A DNA stretch of 64,000 nucleotides from Hexactinellida sp. DTS-2022 (GCA_028753945.1 JAPNXP010000014.1:1674001-1738000); one strand, 5' to 3'. Positions 1 through 10,844 are shown, counted from the first letter of the stretch. Translations and numbers: made by a program. Notes: generated by a model from the letters alone, not told the origin.

Positions 1-415
1 TGGAAACCTGCTTGGAACATGAATTGAGCTTGAAAAGTGTCTTCCAACATAGGTCGTTTCAAAATATATCGCCAAATCATATGCTTCTGTCGGCAATTCC
101 ATAAACACCTCCGTAAATAAATCAGGTACGTCTGTAGGAGTAGCAAACGCAAGTGCTGGTAGTAATCTGAGTTTTAATGCAAAAATAGGATCTTGGGTAT
201 ATCGCGACTGTAGACCAAATTCTTGGATCTTCCGCCACGCATTCTGTGTCAAATGGAAAAAACACCCTAGTACCCTTTGATTGTTGTGTGAGGAAAGTTC
301 TCTCTAAAAGCAGTAATTGATCATTGATGCCTTTTCAAAGTCGACGATAATGTGTGAAGGACAAGCTGTTGGACATAAATCCTTTATTTTGCGCCACATT
401 ATTTTCTATATGTTC
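1..415 (-). pseudogene. MULE transposase fragment, cut by window start
   Basis: On the minus strand, reading from about 415 down to 1, the translation contains IIVDFEKAS (the second catalytic Asp motif of MULE transposases), then GCFFHLTQNAWRKIQEFG and, near position 1, LAIYFETTYVGR. These match, in the same order, the DFEKA, CFFHLSQ and AQYFEANYIGK stretches of the intact MULE transposase at 7653-9065. An in-frame stop and a frame change lie between DFEKA and CFFH (about 290-330), so it is broken. The C-terminal part lies outside the window. Family assignment is solid; activity is unlikely. Confidence 0.8.
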
Positions 416-451
416 TCAGATTTTGATGGCAATAATACAAATAAGCTTGGC

Positions 452-724
452 CGTGGCCTTCGTTATATAAAGCCTTACTACTGAGGAGATTTTGCTGGAC
501 CATGGATTACTTAAAGTCCATTGATTATTAGCTGTCATATCTTTATCTCAATAGCTAGTAATGACAGCCTTGAGAAATGCATTATAATTATATAGGAAGT
601 TAGGAACATGATATCAAGGCATACATAACACACTTTAGAATTGTGATTTGACGTAATTTGATTACGTAATCGCTATTTTTCGTGGGAATTCTCGTGTTTT
701 TATAGCCTTCTTTTAACATAGTTA
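452..724. mobile_element. Diverged left end of P-type non-autonomous element
   Basis: Starts CGTGGCCTTCGTTATATAAA, a diverged form of the CGTGACCTACGTTATATAAG terminus of the elements at 30420-35673 and 39405-41129. It has the same internal landmarks: TGGACCATGGATT about 45 bp in, then a TAGTAATGACAGCCTTGAGA-like segment and GATTACGTAATCGCTATTTTT. The right part is lost where the insertion at 725 begins. Confidence 0.65.
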
Positions 725-2221
725 CAGGGCCGGATTAAGGGCCTAGTAGGCCTGGAGCTGAATAATTTTGATGGGCCTATCACGAAATATTATGTCCGTG
801 TTGTTTATGGTCCGAATGGACGTAATCTGGACGAAATATTTCAGACACCGATAAAAAAAGGAGCCGATAAAAGAGGATAAAAATGATAAAAAGGAGAGTA
901 AAAAGGGTCACTAGTTTACAAAAAAGTAGCGCTCTCTCGCTCTCGCTCCTGAAAAATTGGAGCGCGCTCACTTTCCGCCCCTTATTTCTTGTGAACCAAA
1001 TATACTAAATATACAAATATATTTATTTAATTAATTAATTCTGATTCGTGCTTAAAAACTGAGAAACCTCATGGAAACTTAGTTAGGTTCATATTATTAA
1101 ATTATCTATAAATATTTAATATCGGCTAAGCACACCTCTGGAATTTGAAAAACCTAACTATCTTCCTTAGTTTGTATTCTATTTTTACTCTCTATATTAT
1201 CTATCATTTAAAACAAAGTTTGACTCTCTAGCTCATATACATTCCGAGTTACAGTCAGGTATTTGAATATGGAACATTTAATATCAAACTATACGTGCCC
1301 TTATTAAATATGTTGTAATTGTACATTCTTCCTGCTCTAATTTCCAATTTATCGATGTTTCGTGATTACTCTATTATTTAGGTAATTTGTATTGGATTAG
1401 TGATATATATTTGAAAAATGAGTGCGCTCCAGTAGGCGCGCTCCACCTATAGGCTATAGCTCTCCTGAAAAATGGAGCGCACTCCTTTAATGCTCCTCCT
1501 ATTGAACACAATAATATATTGCTTATACCCGGAATGAAATAATTAGTCCTGGGGATCAAAAATGTAAACCGGGGAACAAAATGTAAACCCGGACCCTTAA
1601 TGTATGAAATATTTGGTCGGAGTTAATATTTGTCCGGACGGACCAAATATTTCGTGACAGCCATAACTACTTGACAATTCCATACACGACAAAACAGATT
1701 TTTTTTATTTTGTACCTATATATTTTTTGTACATCATAAAGTCACTTTATGTGCTTTTCTACTTGCAAAATCTCTAATCGTAGACTCCACATCGATTTGT
1801 TGCAAATAAGGCAATGAAGTAAATTATAAATACAAAGCACGTATGCTGGTGGATCACATTGTTTTCTGATATTTAATAAGATACTATACCGTCTAATAGA
1901 AGAAGAAATTAATCGCACAATGAAAACCTAAACGTATAAACGGCTTGTTAGTCAAAGATTTATTGGACACCTGTAGAGGGATTAGAAGTTTAGTACATTC
2001 ATATAAATCATTGACATTTTTCAATGAAATAGTCGACTTAAAATCATGAAAATTTGACTAGGTCTACTTGAAGCCTGCATATGAAATCCGGGTGCTTCTA
2101 GTGCCCAACCAAAACAGACTATTGGCTAAGCCTTAAGGGCCTATGGCACAAGCGGTGGGCCTATTTTCCTAGATGGGCCTGGGGCTGGAGCCCCATCAGC
2201 CCCCGCCTTAATCTGGCCCTG
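725..2221. mobile_element. hAT-like element, CAGGGCCGGATTAAGG ends
   Basis: Terminal inverted repeats CAGGGCCGGATTAAGGGCC at the left and a matching CCTTAATCTGGCCCTG at the right. CAGGG...CCCTG ends are typical of hAT elements. Flanking 8-mers (catagtta and tttagagc) do not match, so the target duplication is lost. Different repeat families lie on the two sides, which suggests rearrangement at the insertion. There is no transposase ORF. It contains the inverted-repeat element at 780-1657 and GGGCCT-rich arms near both ends. Confidence 0.6.
780..1657. mobile_element. Inverted-repeat element with TCACGAAATATT ends
   Basis: TCACGAAATATT at 780 and AATATTTCGTGA at 1646-1657. Both ends continue into GTCCG/CGGAC-containing sequence, as in the MULE termini elsewhere in this window. 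AT-rich interior. Several gagcgc/gcgctc motifs (about 960, 1420-1440, 1475) form further short inverted repeats. No ORF of note and no clear duplication. MULE-like is the best guess. Confidence 0.45.
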
Positions 2222-2757
2222 TTTAGAGCCATTTATCAAGTTGTTACGGGACAAAGGAACGATTGATAAATTGCAAGTTAGTTTCATCTTAAACCATTAG
2301 AGTTTAATGACGTTCATTAATTATGTATTGATAATAAATTATATAAATAGTTAACTATTTAAATAGTTAATTATTTAGCATTGTTAACCACGGTGAGTTG
2401 AGTTAAGTCAACAAATTCCTTATATAATTCAATTTGTTTTAATCCATTGTATATTTTAATACTACAATTAAATAGAAGCCAGCTGGATTTTGTAAGTTAA
2501 ATCAATATACCTACGTATTTATCGCAAGTTGAAACAATAGAGTAAGATTTAACAAGTTAAATCAATATAATTATTACAAGTTGAAACAATAGAATTAGAT
2601 TCAATAATATTATTACAAGTTGAAACAATGGAAATTGATTTAACAGTTTTACTGAATCTGAAGTGTGAGGAAAACAGTAGATTAGCACCCCAATTATCTC
2701 ACAAACCTAGGCCTAATTGAATATTTGTGATTAGCCAAAAGGTGTAGAATTTAATTC
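2222..2757 (+). repeat. Fragment of the hairpin-array repeat family
   Basis: Contains the shared blocks of the 13-30 kb array: GGAACGATTGATAAATTG, GCATTGTTAACCACGGTGAG, GTCAACAAATTCCTTATA, AATAGAAGCCAGCTGGA and repeated AAGTTAAATCAATATAATTA / AAGTTGAAACAATAGA units. It ends in GGTGTAGAATTTAATTCTCT, which resumes after the P-type element at 5844. No gene. Confidence 0.8.
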
Positions 2758-3170
2758 TCTATACCATAGCATTCTAATATACTAAGGCAATGGCACTCAT
2801 ATATTTTTTGGACCATGGACTGGTTAAACGAGTTAGTAGATAGTATTCGATAATATACCTAATACGTTATGTATAATATAGATTGTCATTGTTTATAGTC
2901 AGGTTACATTGTTGATGCATATTTCTTAGGATTTTCTTATATCTTGTTCCCCTTCTGATATTAATTAAATCCCTAATAGTAGTTAGTGAAGATTTGAACT
3001 AACACTACATAGTTAATTAATTCATAAAATAAATATACAAGACACAATGAACTAAGTGTAAATTAAACAACAATAGAGTCTCTCTGTAAAGTAATGAGAT
3101 TAGGAGTGAAACTTGTATTTGCAGTATAATTCGTCAGAGGAACTCTTCACTTAACAAACATCTGATAGAG

Positions 3171-3316
3171 CAGCGGTTCTCAAATTGGGTCCGCGGATGG
3201 AAGTAGAGGGTCGACAATATCTCTATATTAGTATTACGGGCAATGGGAGGGGGTCCACAGAACGTTTGGTATTTGCTAAACGGGATCCACGGTTGAAAAA
3301 GGTTGCGGTTCGCCTT
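3171..3316. mobile_element. hAT MITE, CAGCGGTTCTCAA type
   Basis: Left end CAGCGGTTCTCAAATTGGG; right end has a decayed GTTGAAAAAGGTTG complement, the form seen in SPIN-like hAT MITEs of many animals. Interior pairs GGGTCCGCGGAT with GGGATCCACGG. Duplication no longer recognisable. Confidence 0.55.
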
Positions 3317-3427
3317 TATAGTCTGTATCTAGAAGCAAATAAGAATTAATTAAAAGTTAAAACTCATTAAACTAGTTTATTTTACAAAAATTGATACAGG
3401 CCTGTAGCCATAAAGGGATAGTGAGTG

Positions 3428-3600
3428 CAGGGGCGTCCTGGCCAGGGGGGGCCCATCGGGGAACTTTCTGTGCTTTTGTACAGATAGAATAGTCTGATAA
3501 GGCCCCAAGGGGGGCCTTATCAAACTAGGAGCCCAAATTAGGAACCCCCAAGGGGGCCCAGTGGGGATTCCCCGCTGGGTTGTATGGCCAGACGCCCCTG
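3428..3600. mobile_element. hAT MITE, CAGGGGCGTCCTGGCC ends
   Basis: Ends CAGGGGCGTCCTGGCC and GGCCAGACGCCCCTG. The 8-bp duplication AGTGAGTG is at 3420-3427 and, displaced by a later insertion, at 4161-4168. GC-rich GGGGGCCC interior. A sister copy is at 43312-43461. Confidence 0.85.
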
Positions 3601-3602
3601 AG

Positions 3603-4154
3603 CAGAGTTGTGGATTTGATTTGGATTTGATTTGGATGGATTTGATGCATTTTAAAAGGAAAATGATTTGATTTGATTTGGATTTGATTGACTATTATTT
3701 GATTTGATTTGGATTTGATTTAATGTTTGAGTCAAATCATTTTTAAAATTTAATTTACGTACTATACAATATGTAACACAAATTATATTGATGATATTAT
3801 ACACTAACAGTAGACTAGTAAATCCGAATTTTGGGTAATTCGAACAGATTTTGTTGGCTGGCGTTCGTATTAACGTGAATAAATATCTGTATAATACAGT
3901 AGTATATATTATATTATATTATATCTAACTAAGTACGCTTCTCAATTAATTATCTCTGTAGTATTTGGATTTGATTTAGATGGATTTGATTTGGATTTGA
4001 TTTGGATGGATTTGATTTGGATTTGATTTGGATGGATTTGATTTGTATTTGATTTGATTTGGATGGATTTGATTTGGATTGAATTTGATTTGGATTTGAT
4101 TTGGATGGATTTGTTTTGGATTTGAATGAAATATCAATCAAATCCACAACTCTG
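3603..4154. mobile_element. hAT MITE built of GATTTGGATTT minisatellite
   Basis: Ends CAGAGTTGTGGATTTGA and TCAAATCCACAACTCTG, with a perfect 8-bp duplication CCCCTGAG (3595-3602 and 4155-4162). It inserted across the right end of the element at 3428-3600. Both arms are tandem GATTTGGATTTGATTTGGAT-type repeats around a unique AT-rich core. The Lys/Ser/Asn/Gln reading frames here are repeat artefacts, not genes. Confidence 0.85.
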
Positions 4155-4390
4155 CCCCTGAGTGAGTGGGGCTATGAGACTTGCAGGAGGGCTGAGTCTC
4201 AAAATATTCCAAATGTTAATCCAAAGTTTAGATATACCATCACAAAGTTAAGAAAAATCTCAGGGGCACAAATTTCGCATGGGGCAGGCGAATACCTAAT
4301 GGAATCACAAAACTCGATCTTAATTAATTCAGAAATATACTAATAACTAACTTGAAAATATTTGCAAAGCCTTTTCAACACAATCATATT

Positions 4391-4616
4391 GGTTAATACG
4401 AATCCCGGTATAAGCGCGCTTCGGGGATCCCAGCGTTTTAGGGCCCCTGTTCGTAAATCCCGAACATTTTAGGAACCCCGTCCCCATATCGCTAATGTTT
4501 TAAAGCCCAGGGGGCCCAAAACGCTGGGGTCCCCATAACGCGCTTACACCGGATAAGGCGAACGAATGCATATTGATGGTCCCCTGGCTGGTATTCGTAC
4601 TAACGAGATTCTACTG
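4391..4616. mobile_element. Probable pogo/Tc1-type MITE
   Basis: Right end GAGATTCTACTG followed by TA; left side GGTTAATACGAATCCCGG pairs loosely with GTATTCGTACTAACG. Contains AAAACGCTGGGGTCCCCATA, the complement of TGGGG...AGCGTTTT near the left end. The left boundary is uncertain. Confidence 0.35.
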
Positions 4617-5070
4617 TATATTACTTTACCCGGCCAAAAGTATTTTGAAAATCCGAAATTTTGTGCCACAAGTGGATGATGATAGGGATACATATACCTG
4701 TTCAAATATCGACATAACATAACCTAAAAACACTAGGTTTTCAAGTTTATAACGATAGTAATCATGGTATAATATTTTAACTAACTCATATCAATTTAGC
4801 GACATTTGTGTTCCTGTCAATGTGCCACTTGTGACACAAGTGGCGCAAAAAACCGCGTTGCTACGCCGATGCAGGCAGAGTATATCCTACAACCCACTTA
4901 TTTATCGAAAGTGGAGAATACACCTTACACTGGCTTGAACAGAGATCAAATTTACTAACAAGTAGCCACTACCATGATGCTATAGTATTCTATACGAGGA
5001 TGTATAAAGCTATATTAATCGGGATACCATAATGACCAATTTTCAGGGAGGGAACTAAATGAGAACTTAC

Positions 5071-5416
5071 CTTGCATCTTCTTTGTATGACTCAGGATAA
5101 GTGATAGAGCTGATAAAACTATTCATCTTCATCTGATTCGAGACTACTGTGCATGTGACAAATTGAGAATAGTAGGAGGGAAATCCCGGTAGATAAACTT
5201 GTGAAGAATATCTCTCAGCTTTAGATTCACACGTGTAATGTTGCGGCGCGCGATGTATCGCCTCCATTGGGAACCGGTGTGTCTCTTCTCTGCAAATATC
5301 CCGAATAAACCTTGTCTGAGTTGATCTGCTTTCTGGTGCATCTTGAAATGCGCGAACCGGTCATTTGATTTGTAGTAACCCTTACAATTTGGAGCCGAAC
5401 AACTACGTAGTGGCAT
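5071..5416 (-). pseudogene. THAP-domain exon of P-like element, frameshifted
   Basis: The minus-strand start at 5416 reads MPLRSCSAPNCKGYYKSN, the CxxxxC beginning of a THAP zinc finger. The frame then shifts near 5300. Further on, another frame gives VYLPGFPSYYSQ, matching the LLPGCPAYYS segment after the THAP finger at 56907-57387. The exon ends in a consensus donor (GTAAGT, minus strand, 5070-5065). The Cys-x2-His half of the finger is not readable in one frame. Probably the first exon of a dead P-type transposase. Confidence 0.65.
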
Positions 5417-6138
5417 ATTTCACTTAGTAGCTAGCATAACCACAAGAAATCAATACAAATATGACAAACAGGAGTGTAATAATTCGTAAAACAGAATTTA
5501 TATGGAAATTCTACTTCGTTTTTACATTAAACTAATCGTATCGTGACCAAATACAAACATAATGGGTGTATAGTAAATAAAATTGAACATAAAAATAACT
5601 TGTGGTTGTTTAATAAGTTCCCATTCCACTGAATTCAGGTTCAAAAATATTATTCGATTGTGACGCCTGACATCAGTATGCTATGACATAATGATGCTAA
5701 CAATATACAATAATGAGGGGATCTATAGGGGACTAAAAATTTGCAAATCAAAGGCATATGAAAATGACTCGTTTAACCAGTCCATGGTCCAAAAGAAAAC
5801 ATGAGTGCCATTGCCTTAGTATATTAGAATGCTATGTCTATACAAATATGTAAATTTTAGCAAGTTCAATATTATTTATTTCCATAGCCTACTAAACATA
5901 AGGCCATTTCACTGAGCCAAATGCCCCTGGACCAGGAATAAGATGAAGGGGATTTTCTGTATACCCATAATGTAAACATATATATTTAGATTAAAACTAA
6001 AATGCTTATCTGGTTTAGAAATATAGTTAATGAGATTCGTCTATGTAAATATTAGCTATTCTGATTATAATTTATCTATAATTCAATCATACTTTGCCTT
6101 TATAATGCTAGCTCCTTGTTTATTTATATCCTGGAACC

Positions 6139-6808
6139 ATGCCCAACTCTTGTTCTGCTCCCAGGTGTGCTGCTGGATACTATAGTGATCATAGTGGTGT
6201 TGCAGTATTTCACATTCCTTCTGGCCCGCAAGACATCGTCCATAAGTGGAAACGTTTTCTGCATATAGATGGTGAGTATGACTTTACTAGTTGGACAAGC
6301 TAAATTAATTACTTTACCAGTTTTCCTTTAAGCTTAACATCACTTAAATACTTTAATTCATCATTACGTAATTATGTAATTATATGCTAGATCTTCACAG
6401 ACTTAAAAACATCTTCGTTTGTGCTAAACACTTTGATCCTGATGATATCATTGACACACAAACTTATCTTGACACTGATGGTCAAACGAAGATACGACCA
6501 ATAAAAACTACATTTAAGAAAGTCTCAGTATCTAAATACCTTCCTGGCGGCCCTGATCGTCTTAATGATCACACTATCAAGTATCAGCGGCTTGATACAT
6601 ACAAAAAGGAGCATGATTTACAGATCCAAGTATGTCAAGTTGTGCTAAATGTAAAAGTTTTGTATTTTAACATGTTGTACGTTATTGTATATAGGCAATG
6701 AAACAGAGTGTTGACTCGTACGAAGAGCAGAGAAAATTCACTGTATCTAAATTAGATTACATAATCACTGACATTAAGATCCCCAAGGATGTATTTTTGG
6801 CACCTTGA
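6139..6808 (+). CDS. THAP-finger protein, three exons, 161 aa
   Basis: Exons 6139-6271, 6391-6629 and 6695-6808, joined by GTGAGT/TAG and GTATGT/TAG introns with phase kept, stopping at TGA 6806-6808. The THAP finger (C2CH, DNA binding) is intact: C5 and C10 in SCSAPRC, W37 in HKWKRF, C55 and H58 in VCAKHF, then the VSKYLPG segment in place of the usual AVPT box. The last exon (KQSVDSYEEQRKFTVSKLDY) is short and the catalytic domain is absent, because the element is deleted and interrupted downstream. It could therefore make a stand-alone DNA-binding protein, like truncated P-element proteins that act as repressors. That role is inference. Splice sites were read by eye. Confidence 0.7.
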
Positions 6809-7477
6809 TACCACATTTATATTGTCAATATGACATCAGATACAGTAGTTATTTTAGTAAAAACATTATTATTATTGACAAGTTTCTTCAAGTTAAGTGT
6901 TATAATCGTGAAACCCTTGCGAATCACTCAATCAGCTGTATGTTTGAAAACCGATAGATATGGACATTGATTGATTAATCAACACTCTTGGAAGGGAGTT
7001 CGTCTCAAGGACCGAGATTCTTGCCACGTACACATAATGATGCCATATTTAATTGAATGTCTACTCTAGTTCGTTGGTTAGAGTCTGGGGAAGCTTGCCA
7101 GTTCATGAGGAAAATTAACAGTTCAAACCTTCACGAGATTTCACCATTCAAGTATTGCACTGCCTAAACATTTGGAATATTGACCTGCGAATGTGGAATT
7201 ACCTAAGTAGTATTGTCATCATTTATACAAATTGATCTTATTGAACACCATTTTGGATTATACAATCAGATGTAAAACTACAATGTATTGGTTTGTCAAG
7301 TCCTGGAAAATGAGAGGGCACTTAAACAGTCTAATATTCTCAAGTTGTATAATAGAAAAGATTATGTCCATAAAGATTGAGATTCGTTTATGGAATTTAT
7401 CAGCAGCTTCGAAACCCATGAAGATGGTCTTTATCGCAGCCATCCTGAGAATTTTGATATCACACATTATCTGTGTG

Positions 7478-9331
7478 GATTGGCGGACATTTCGTCCCTT
7501 GGACACTTCGTCCCCGGACAGTTCGTTCCGGACATTTCGTTCCCTGGACTTATTGTCCCAGGACATTTCGTTCCCTATTCGGAACAAATTTGTTTCACAA
7601 TATAAATATAGACGTAGCATAAACATGGAAACATATATTCTCTACAATTTTCATGGCCACTCCAAATGTTGTAATTGAAATACTGAAATCAAGCAGAGGA
7701 AAAGAAAAGGCTTACATAGATTGTTTTGTGTACACTCTAACTAAGTCTTGTTATCCACGCTTACATTGGCTCTGCGAAAACCGTGCAACCTGTAAAGCCC
7801 GTCTTTCTACAAAAGAAGGAGTTGTGATAAAACCTGAAAGTAGATCTGATATTCATTCATCTCACACCCATGGCCCAAATCCTATGCGAGCTGAGATAAT
7901 TAAAGGTCTCACTCAAATGAAAGAGCGAGCATTGAATTCTGAAAGCAGCACCAGGTCCATACTTGCTAGTGGATTGGAATTAATGAATGAGTCAAGTATA
8001 GCAGCACTACCTAAATTTGATTCAATAAAACGGACAATTCGTCGCTCAAAATCCAGAGCAGAGAATTTTAATAACTTGGCTACTGCCGGAGAAATTGTAA
8101 TCCCTGAAAAATATAAATTGACTTCGAAAGGACAGCAGTTCTTGCTATATGATTCAGGCATCCATGAAACGAGCAGACTGTTAGTATTTGGCACTCGTCA
8201 AATGCTCAATCTCTTACGGGACACAAGTGATTGGTATGCAGATGGTACATTTAAAGTTGTTCCCATTCAATTTTTCCAGTTATACACGATTCATTGCGAG
8301 AAAGATAGATACATCATTCCATGTGTATATGCACTGATGTCAAACAAGCTTCAATCAACATACGATGAACTACTCAAAAAATTGAAAGAAATCGAACCAG
8401 ACTTAGATCCATCATCAATCATGGTTGATTTTGAAAAGGCTCAACTTAATGCTCTAGAAGAAAACTTCATAGCTGTTGTATCTGGGTGTTTCTTTCATTT
8501 ATCGCAGAACATTTATCGTCAAATACAGTCGAAAGGTTTAACTGCACTATATCTTGAAGACGAAGAATTTGCAATAAAAATGAAAATGTTAGTAAGTCTA
8601 GCTTTTGTACCGGAGCATGACGTCATTGACTGTTTCACAATATTGATGGGAGATTTTCCGGAATCGGGTAAAGAGATAGCTCAATATTTTGAAGCTAATT
8701 ATATCGGTAAGAGAATTGTAGATCAAAGTAGACGAATACCACCCTTTCCGATTCGAATTTGGAATATGTTTACACGATTAAGATCCAGACTACTCCGAAC
8801 TAATAATTCAATTGAAGGGTGGCATAATGCTTTTAAATCTGGAATCACTTGTTCACACCCAAGTTTTATGAAGCTCTTAATGCACCTGCAACGTGAGCAA
8901 TCACTACAGGAGGCAAAGCTAGTTAGATGGGAAACTGGAGAAATGCCGAAAACTTCAAAACAGAGTGAATCAAGAAATCTCAGACTCCTGACATTAGTTG
9001 AAGATTACACCAATAGAGAAATTCTGACATATTTAAGAGGAATAGCGTATAACTTCGATTTCTAATATGGAAATTACACTTCTAAGTTCTAATACAATCT
9101 ATCCTTCACTTTTATCCTTCACTTTACTATCTATTACATTAAATTAACATATTATCTCACTACTTTTATCAATATTCTTGAATAATTAACACGTAATTAG
9201 ACGTCAGGGTGGTCGGGGAACAAAATGTCCAGGGAACGAAATGTCCTGGGAACGAAATGTCCTGGGACAATAAGTCCAGGGAACGAAATGTCCAGGGACG
9301 AAGTGTCCAAGAGACGAATTGTCCGTTACCC
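7478..9331 (+). mobile_element. Complete FLYWCH-MULE transposon
   Basis: A 1,854-bp element flanked by a perfect 9-bp duplication ATCTGTGTG (7469-7477 and 9332-9340), the size expected for Mutator-like elements. Ends GATTGGCGGACATTTCGTC (left) and, read inward from the right, GGGTAACGGACAATTCGTC. Each terminal repeat (about 7478-7575 and 9212-9331) is itself a tandem run of ~14-bp GGACATTTCGTTCC units. It contains one intact ORF at 7653-9065. The P-type host sequence reads through when the element and one duplication are removed. Confidence 0.93.
7653..9065 (+). CDS. MULE transposase with FLYWCH-like finger, 470 aa
   Basis: Uninterrupted single-exon ORF. N-terminal FLYWCH-type zinc finger: C41 and C47 in WLCENRATC, H71 and H73 in SSHTHGP. 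MULE transposase core with all three expected acidic residues: D197 in YADGTFK, D259 in MVDFEKA and E388 in NNSIEGWHNAFK, plus the CFFHLSQ motif (C279, H282). This is the DDE nuclease that cuts and joins transposon ends, acting in the nucleus. The start at 7653 lies about 80 bp inside the left terminal repeat. Length is that of a short but complete MULE protein. With no stops, all catalytic residues and a perfect target duplication, it is probably recently inserted and may be active. Confidence 0.92.
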   Translation: MATPNVVIEILKSSRGKEKAYIDCFVYTLTKSCYPRLHWLCENRATCKARLSTKEGVVIKPESRSDIHSSHTHGPNPMRAEIIKGLTQMKERALNSESSTRSILASGLELMNESSIAALPKFDSIKRTIRRSKSRAENFNNLATAGEIVIPEKYKLTSKGQQFLLYDSGIHETSRLLVFGTRQMLNLLRDTSDWYADGTFKVVPIQFFQLYTIHCEKDRYIIPCVYALMSNKLQSTYDELLKKLKEIEPDLDPSSIMVDFEKAQLNALEENFIAVVSGCFFHLSQNIYRQIQSKGLTALYLEDEEFAIKMKMLVSLAFVPEHDVIDCFTILMGDFPESGKEIAQYFEANYIGKRIVDQSRRIPPFPIRIWNMFTRLRSRLLRTNNSIEGWHNAFKSGITCSHPSFMKLLMHLQREQSLQEAKLVRWETGEMPKTSKQSESRNLRLLTLVEDYTNREILTYLRGIAYNFDF

Positions 9332-10084
9332 ATCTGTGTGTGTGGCCACTCTTTTAAAGTTTTTCCTGAATTCATACACAAGACAACCTCTAGCTTTTAT
9401 CGGAGGATATGCTGCCAATCTTATTAAGGAAATTGTCTAAAATCCCATATTTGTACCCGGTTGTTGTTCAGTACTCAGTGAAAATATATGGAATTGAATG
9501 GAAATTGAAGACCCGGATTTTGTCTTTTGCCTTTTGCCTTGATTGGCCTTTTTGATCGCGGCTGCTTAAAATGGCCCTACCAATTACGTGCTAAATGTGG
9601 TGTTTCTCCTTGGAAAGTGTTTACAATAATGTTTTCAATCGGATTCAAGCAACTCCTCCTAAAACTTGATAGTGAAAAGTGCGAAGACTTCGTTGATGAG
9701 TGAATAGATTGCTTAGTACAAAAGGAAAATCAATTTATTACTTTAAATTTTAACAATAATAGCCAATTGTTACTTAACAAGAACAAGGCAAAGAACCATA
9801 ATGTTCCTACTACCTGCCCCAAAGAAACTGATAAGAAATTCCTCTAAATATTTGCTTAGTTTTCACATTTCTACTATCTAGTTTGCATGTAATAATATAC
9901 TTGAGCTTGAATTTATGTTGGGAGACAACTATGAACCATATATACTACTTTGATATGTGTAGTTGATATAATGAGTCTAGTATTAATCTGGTAATTGGTT
10001 ACAGTTAGAAAAATAAATCCGCCTTTATCTTATCGCTGGTCCAAAGCAGTGAAATAGCATTTATATAGTAGGCTATGTTATTTC

Positions 10085-10318
10085 ATGTAATGAGCCATAA
10101 TTAGCTAATATAGCTGCCAAAATTATTTGATCAAAAATCGTAACCCCAGGTGCAAATTAGAAGGTCGTTTCGCACCTATATGCCAAGTTTTAGATCTTTA
10201 TTTATTAAGGTGTAGGAAGGGCACCGTATACGGAGAAATAAAAAATCCAAAATTGCAGCCTGTGCCGACGCATGTTCCTTTGGTGGCACTATATTTTGGT
10301 GTGGTTTATTGATAGTGC
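10085..10318 (+). repeat. Hairpin-family repeat, left half with hairpin arm
   Basis: Carries the array landmarks GATCAAAAATCGTAACCCCA, GGTGCAAATTAGA, CATGCCAAGTTTTAG, GGGCACCGTATACGGAGAAA and the left hairpin arm from 10244 to GTGC at 10318. The right arm resumes at 13276 after the 3-kb insertion. Confidence 0.85.
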
Positions 10319-10844
10319 TGTTGTATGAGATTCTTACTACCATGAGATTCCTACTACTTTGTATACAAGGACCATGGATGTTACATTGCTATGAGATTCT
10401 TACTACCATGAGATTCCTACTACCACTGTTATTCTTTCTCACCTGTTTTCTCATTATCTATTATCAATATAATTAAGTGTTAACCACATGAATAACCTAT
10501 TTATAATGGAATAACAAGAGTTTGATTGTGATATTGTAATGGAATAAATTCCATTTGCTAATAGAATTAGTATTATTTAGTTACTAACTAAATTCTAAAT
10601 TGCAAATACATACATTGCTAAAACTGTAATTCGTAAAATATGAAGGCTAACGACCATTTCTGAGTTCAGCAACAGGATGAAAATGGTGATCAAAATTTGC
10701 TGACTATATTGCTTGGCTAGTGTTTTCTCCACGTGTTCATTATATTTAAATGATAATTAGCACGAATCATCCACTAATTGTACATCGGTTGCCAAAATCT
10801 GACCAGAATTCATTTGAGAATTCTGAAAATATTCTGTCGGTGAG

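Larger units (their letters stand above)
2765..5836 (-). mobile_element. P-element-like transposon A, degenerate
   Basis: Long terminal inverted repeats beginning CATAGCATTCTAATATACTA, with GGACCATGG about 46 bp in, matched by the complement at 5768-5836. A perfect 7-bp duplication TCTATAC lies at 2758-2764 and 5837-5843, and the host repeat reads continuously across it. The interior holds a THAP exon on the minus strand (5071-5416) and nested hAT-like insertions, but no recognisable catalytic region. Between 4620 and 5070 I see only AT-rich DNA. The P superfamily is inferred from the THAP exon and the resemblance of the ends to the element at 5883-10077. Confidence 0.75.
6935..9440 (+). pseudogene. 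C-terminal P transposase remnant, split by MULE
   Basis: Around 7229-7270 the translation gives LIEHHFGLYNQM, then YNVLVCQVLEN and LKLYNRKD. These correspond to the IEHHFGL, YNVSVCQVLKS and LKLYKQQ segments of the transposase at 50707-51990. The reading continues ENFDITHYLC to the MULE target site at 7477. After the insertion it resumes at 9341 with YTRQPLAFIGGYAANL, the counterpart of QQALVYIAGYRL. Stops at several points show it was decayed. Confidence 0.75.
5883..10077 (+). mobile_element. P-element-like transposon B with MULE insertion
   Basis: Left end CATAGCCTACTAAACATAAG and right end TATATAGTAGGCTATG, with CTGGACCAGG about 47 bp from the left end and CTGGTCC near the right. Perfect 7-bp duplication TTATTTC (5876-5882 and 10078-10084). 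It carries a readable three-exon THAP gene (6139-6808) and a decayed C-terminal transposase split by the MULE at 7478-9331. The central catalytic part seems deleted between about 6808 and 6935. From 9441 to 10077 I see no coding sequence, only the 3' end of the element. Confidence 0.85.

Noticed and set aside
725-2221. 8-bp target duplication for the CAGGGCCGG element
   Set aside because: The flanks catagtta and tttagagc do not match beyond chance.
3950-4147. Lys/Ser/Asn/Gln-rich open frame on the minus strand
   Set aside because: Translation of the GATTTGGATTT minisatellite in a hAT MITE; no gene.
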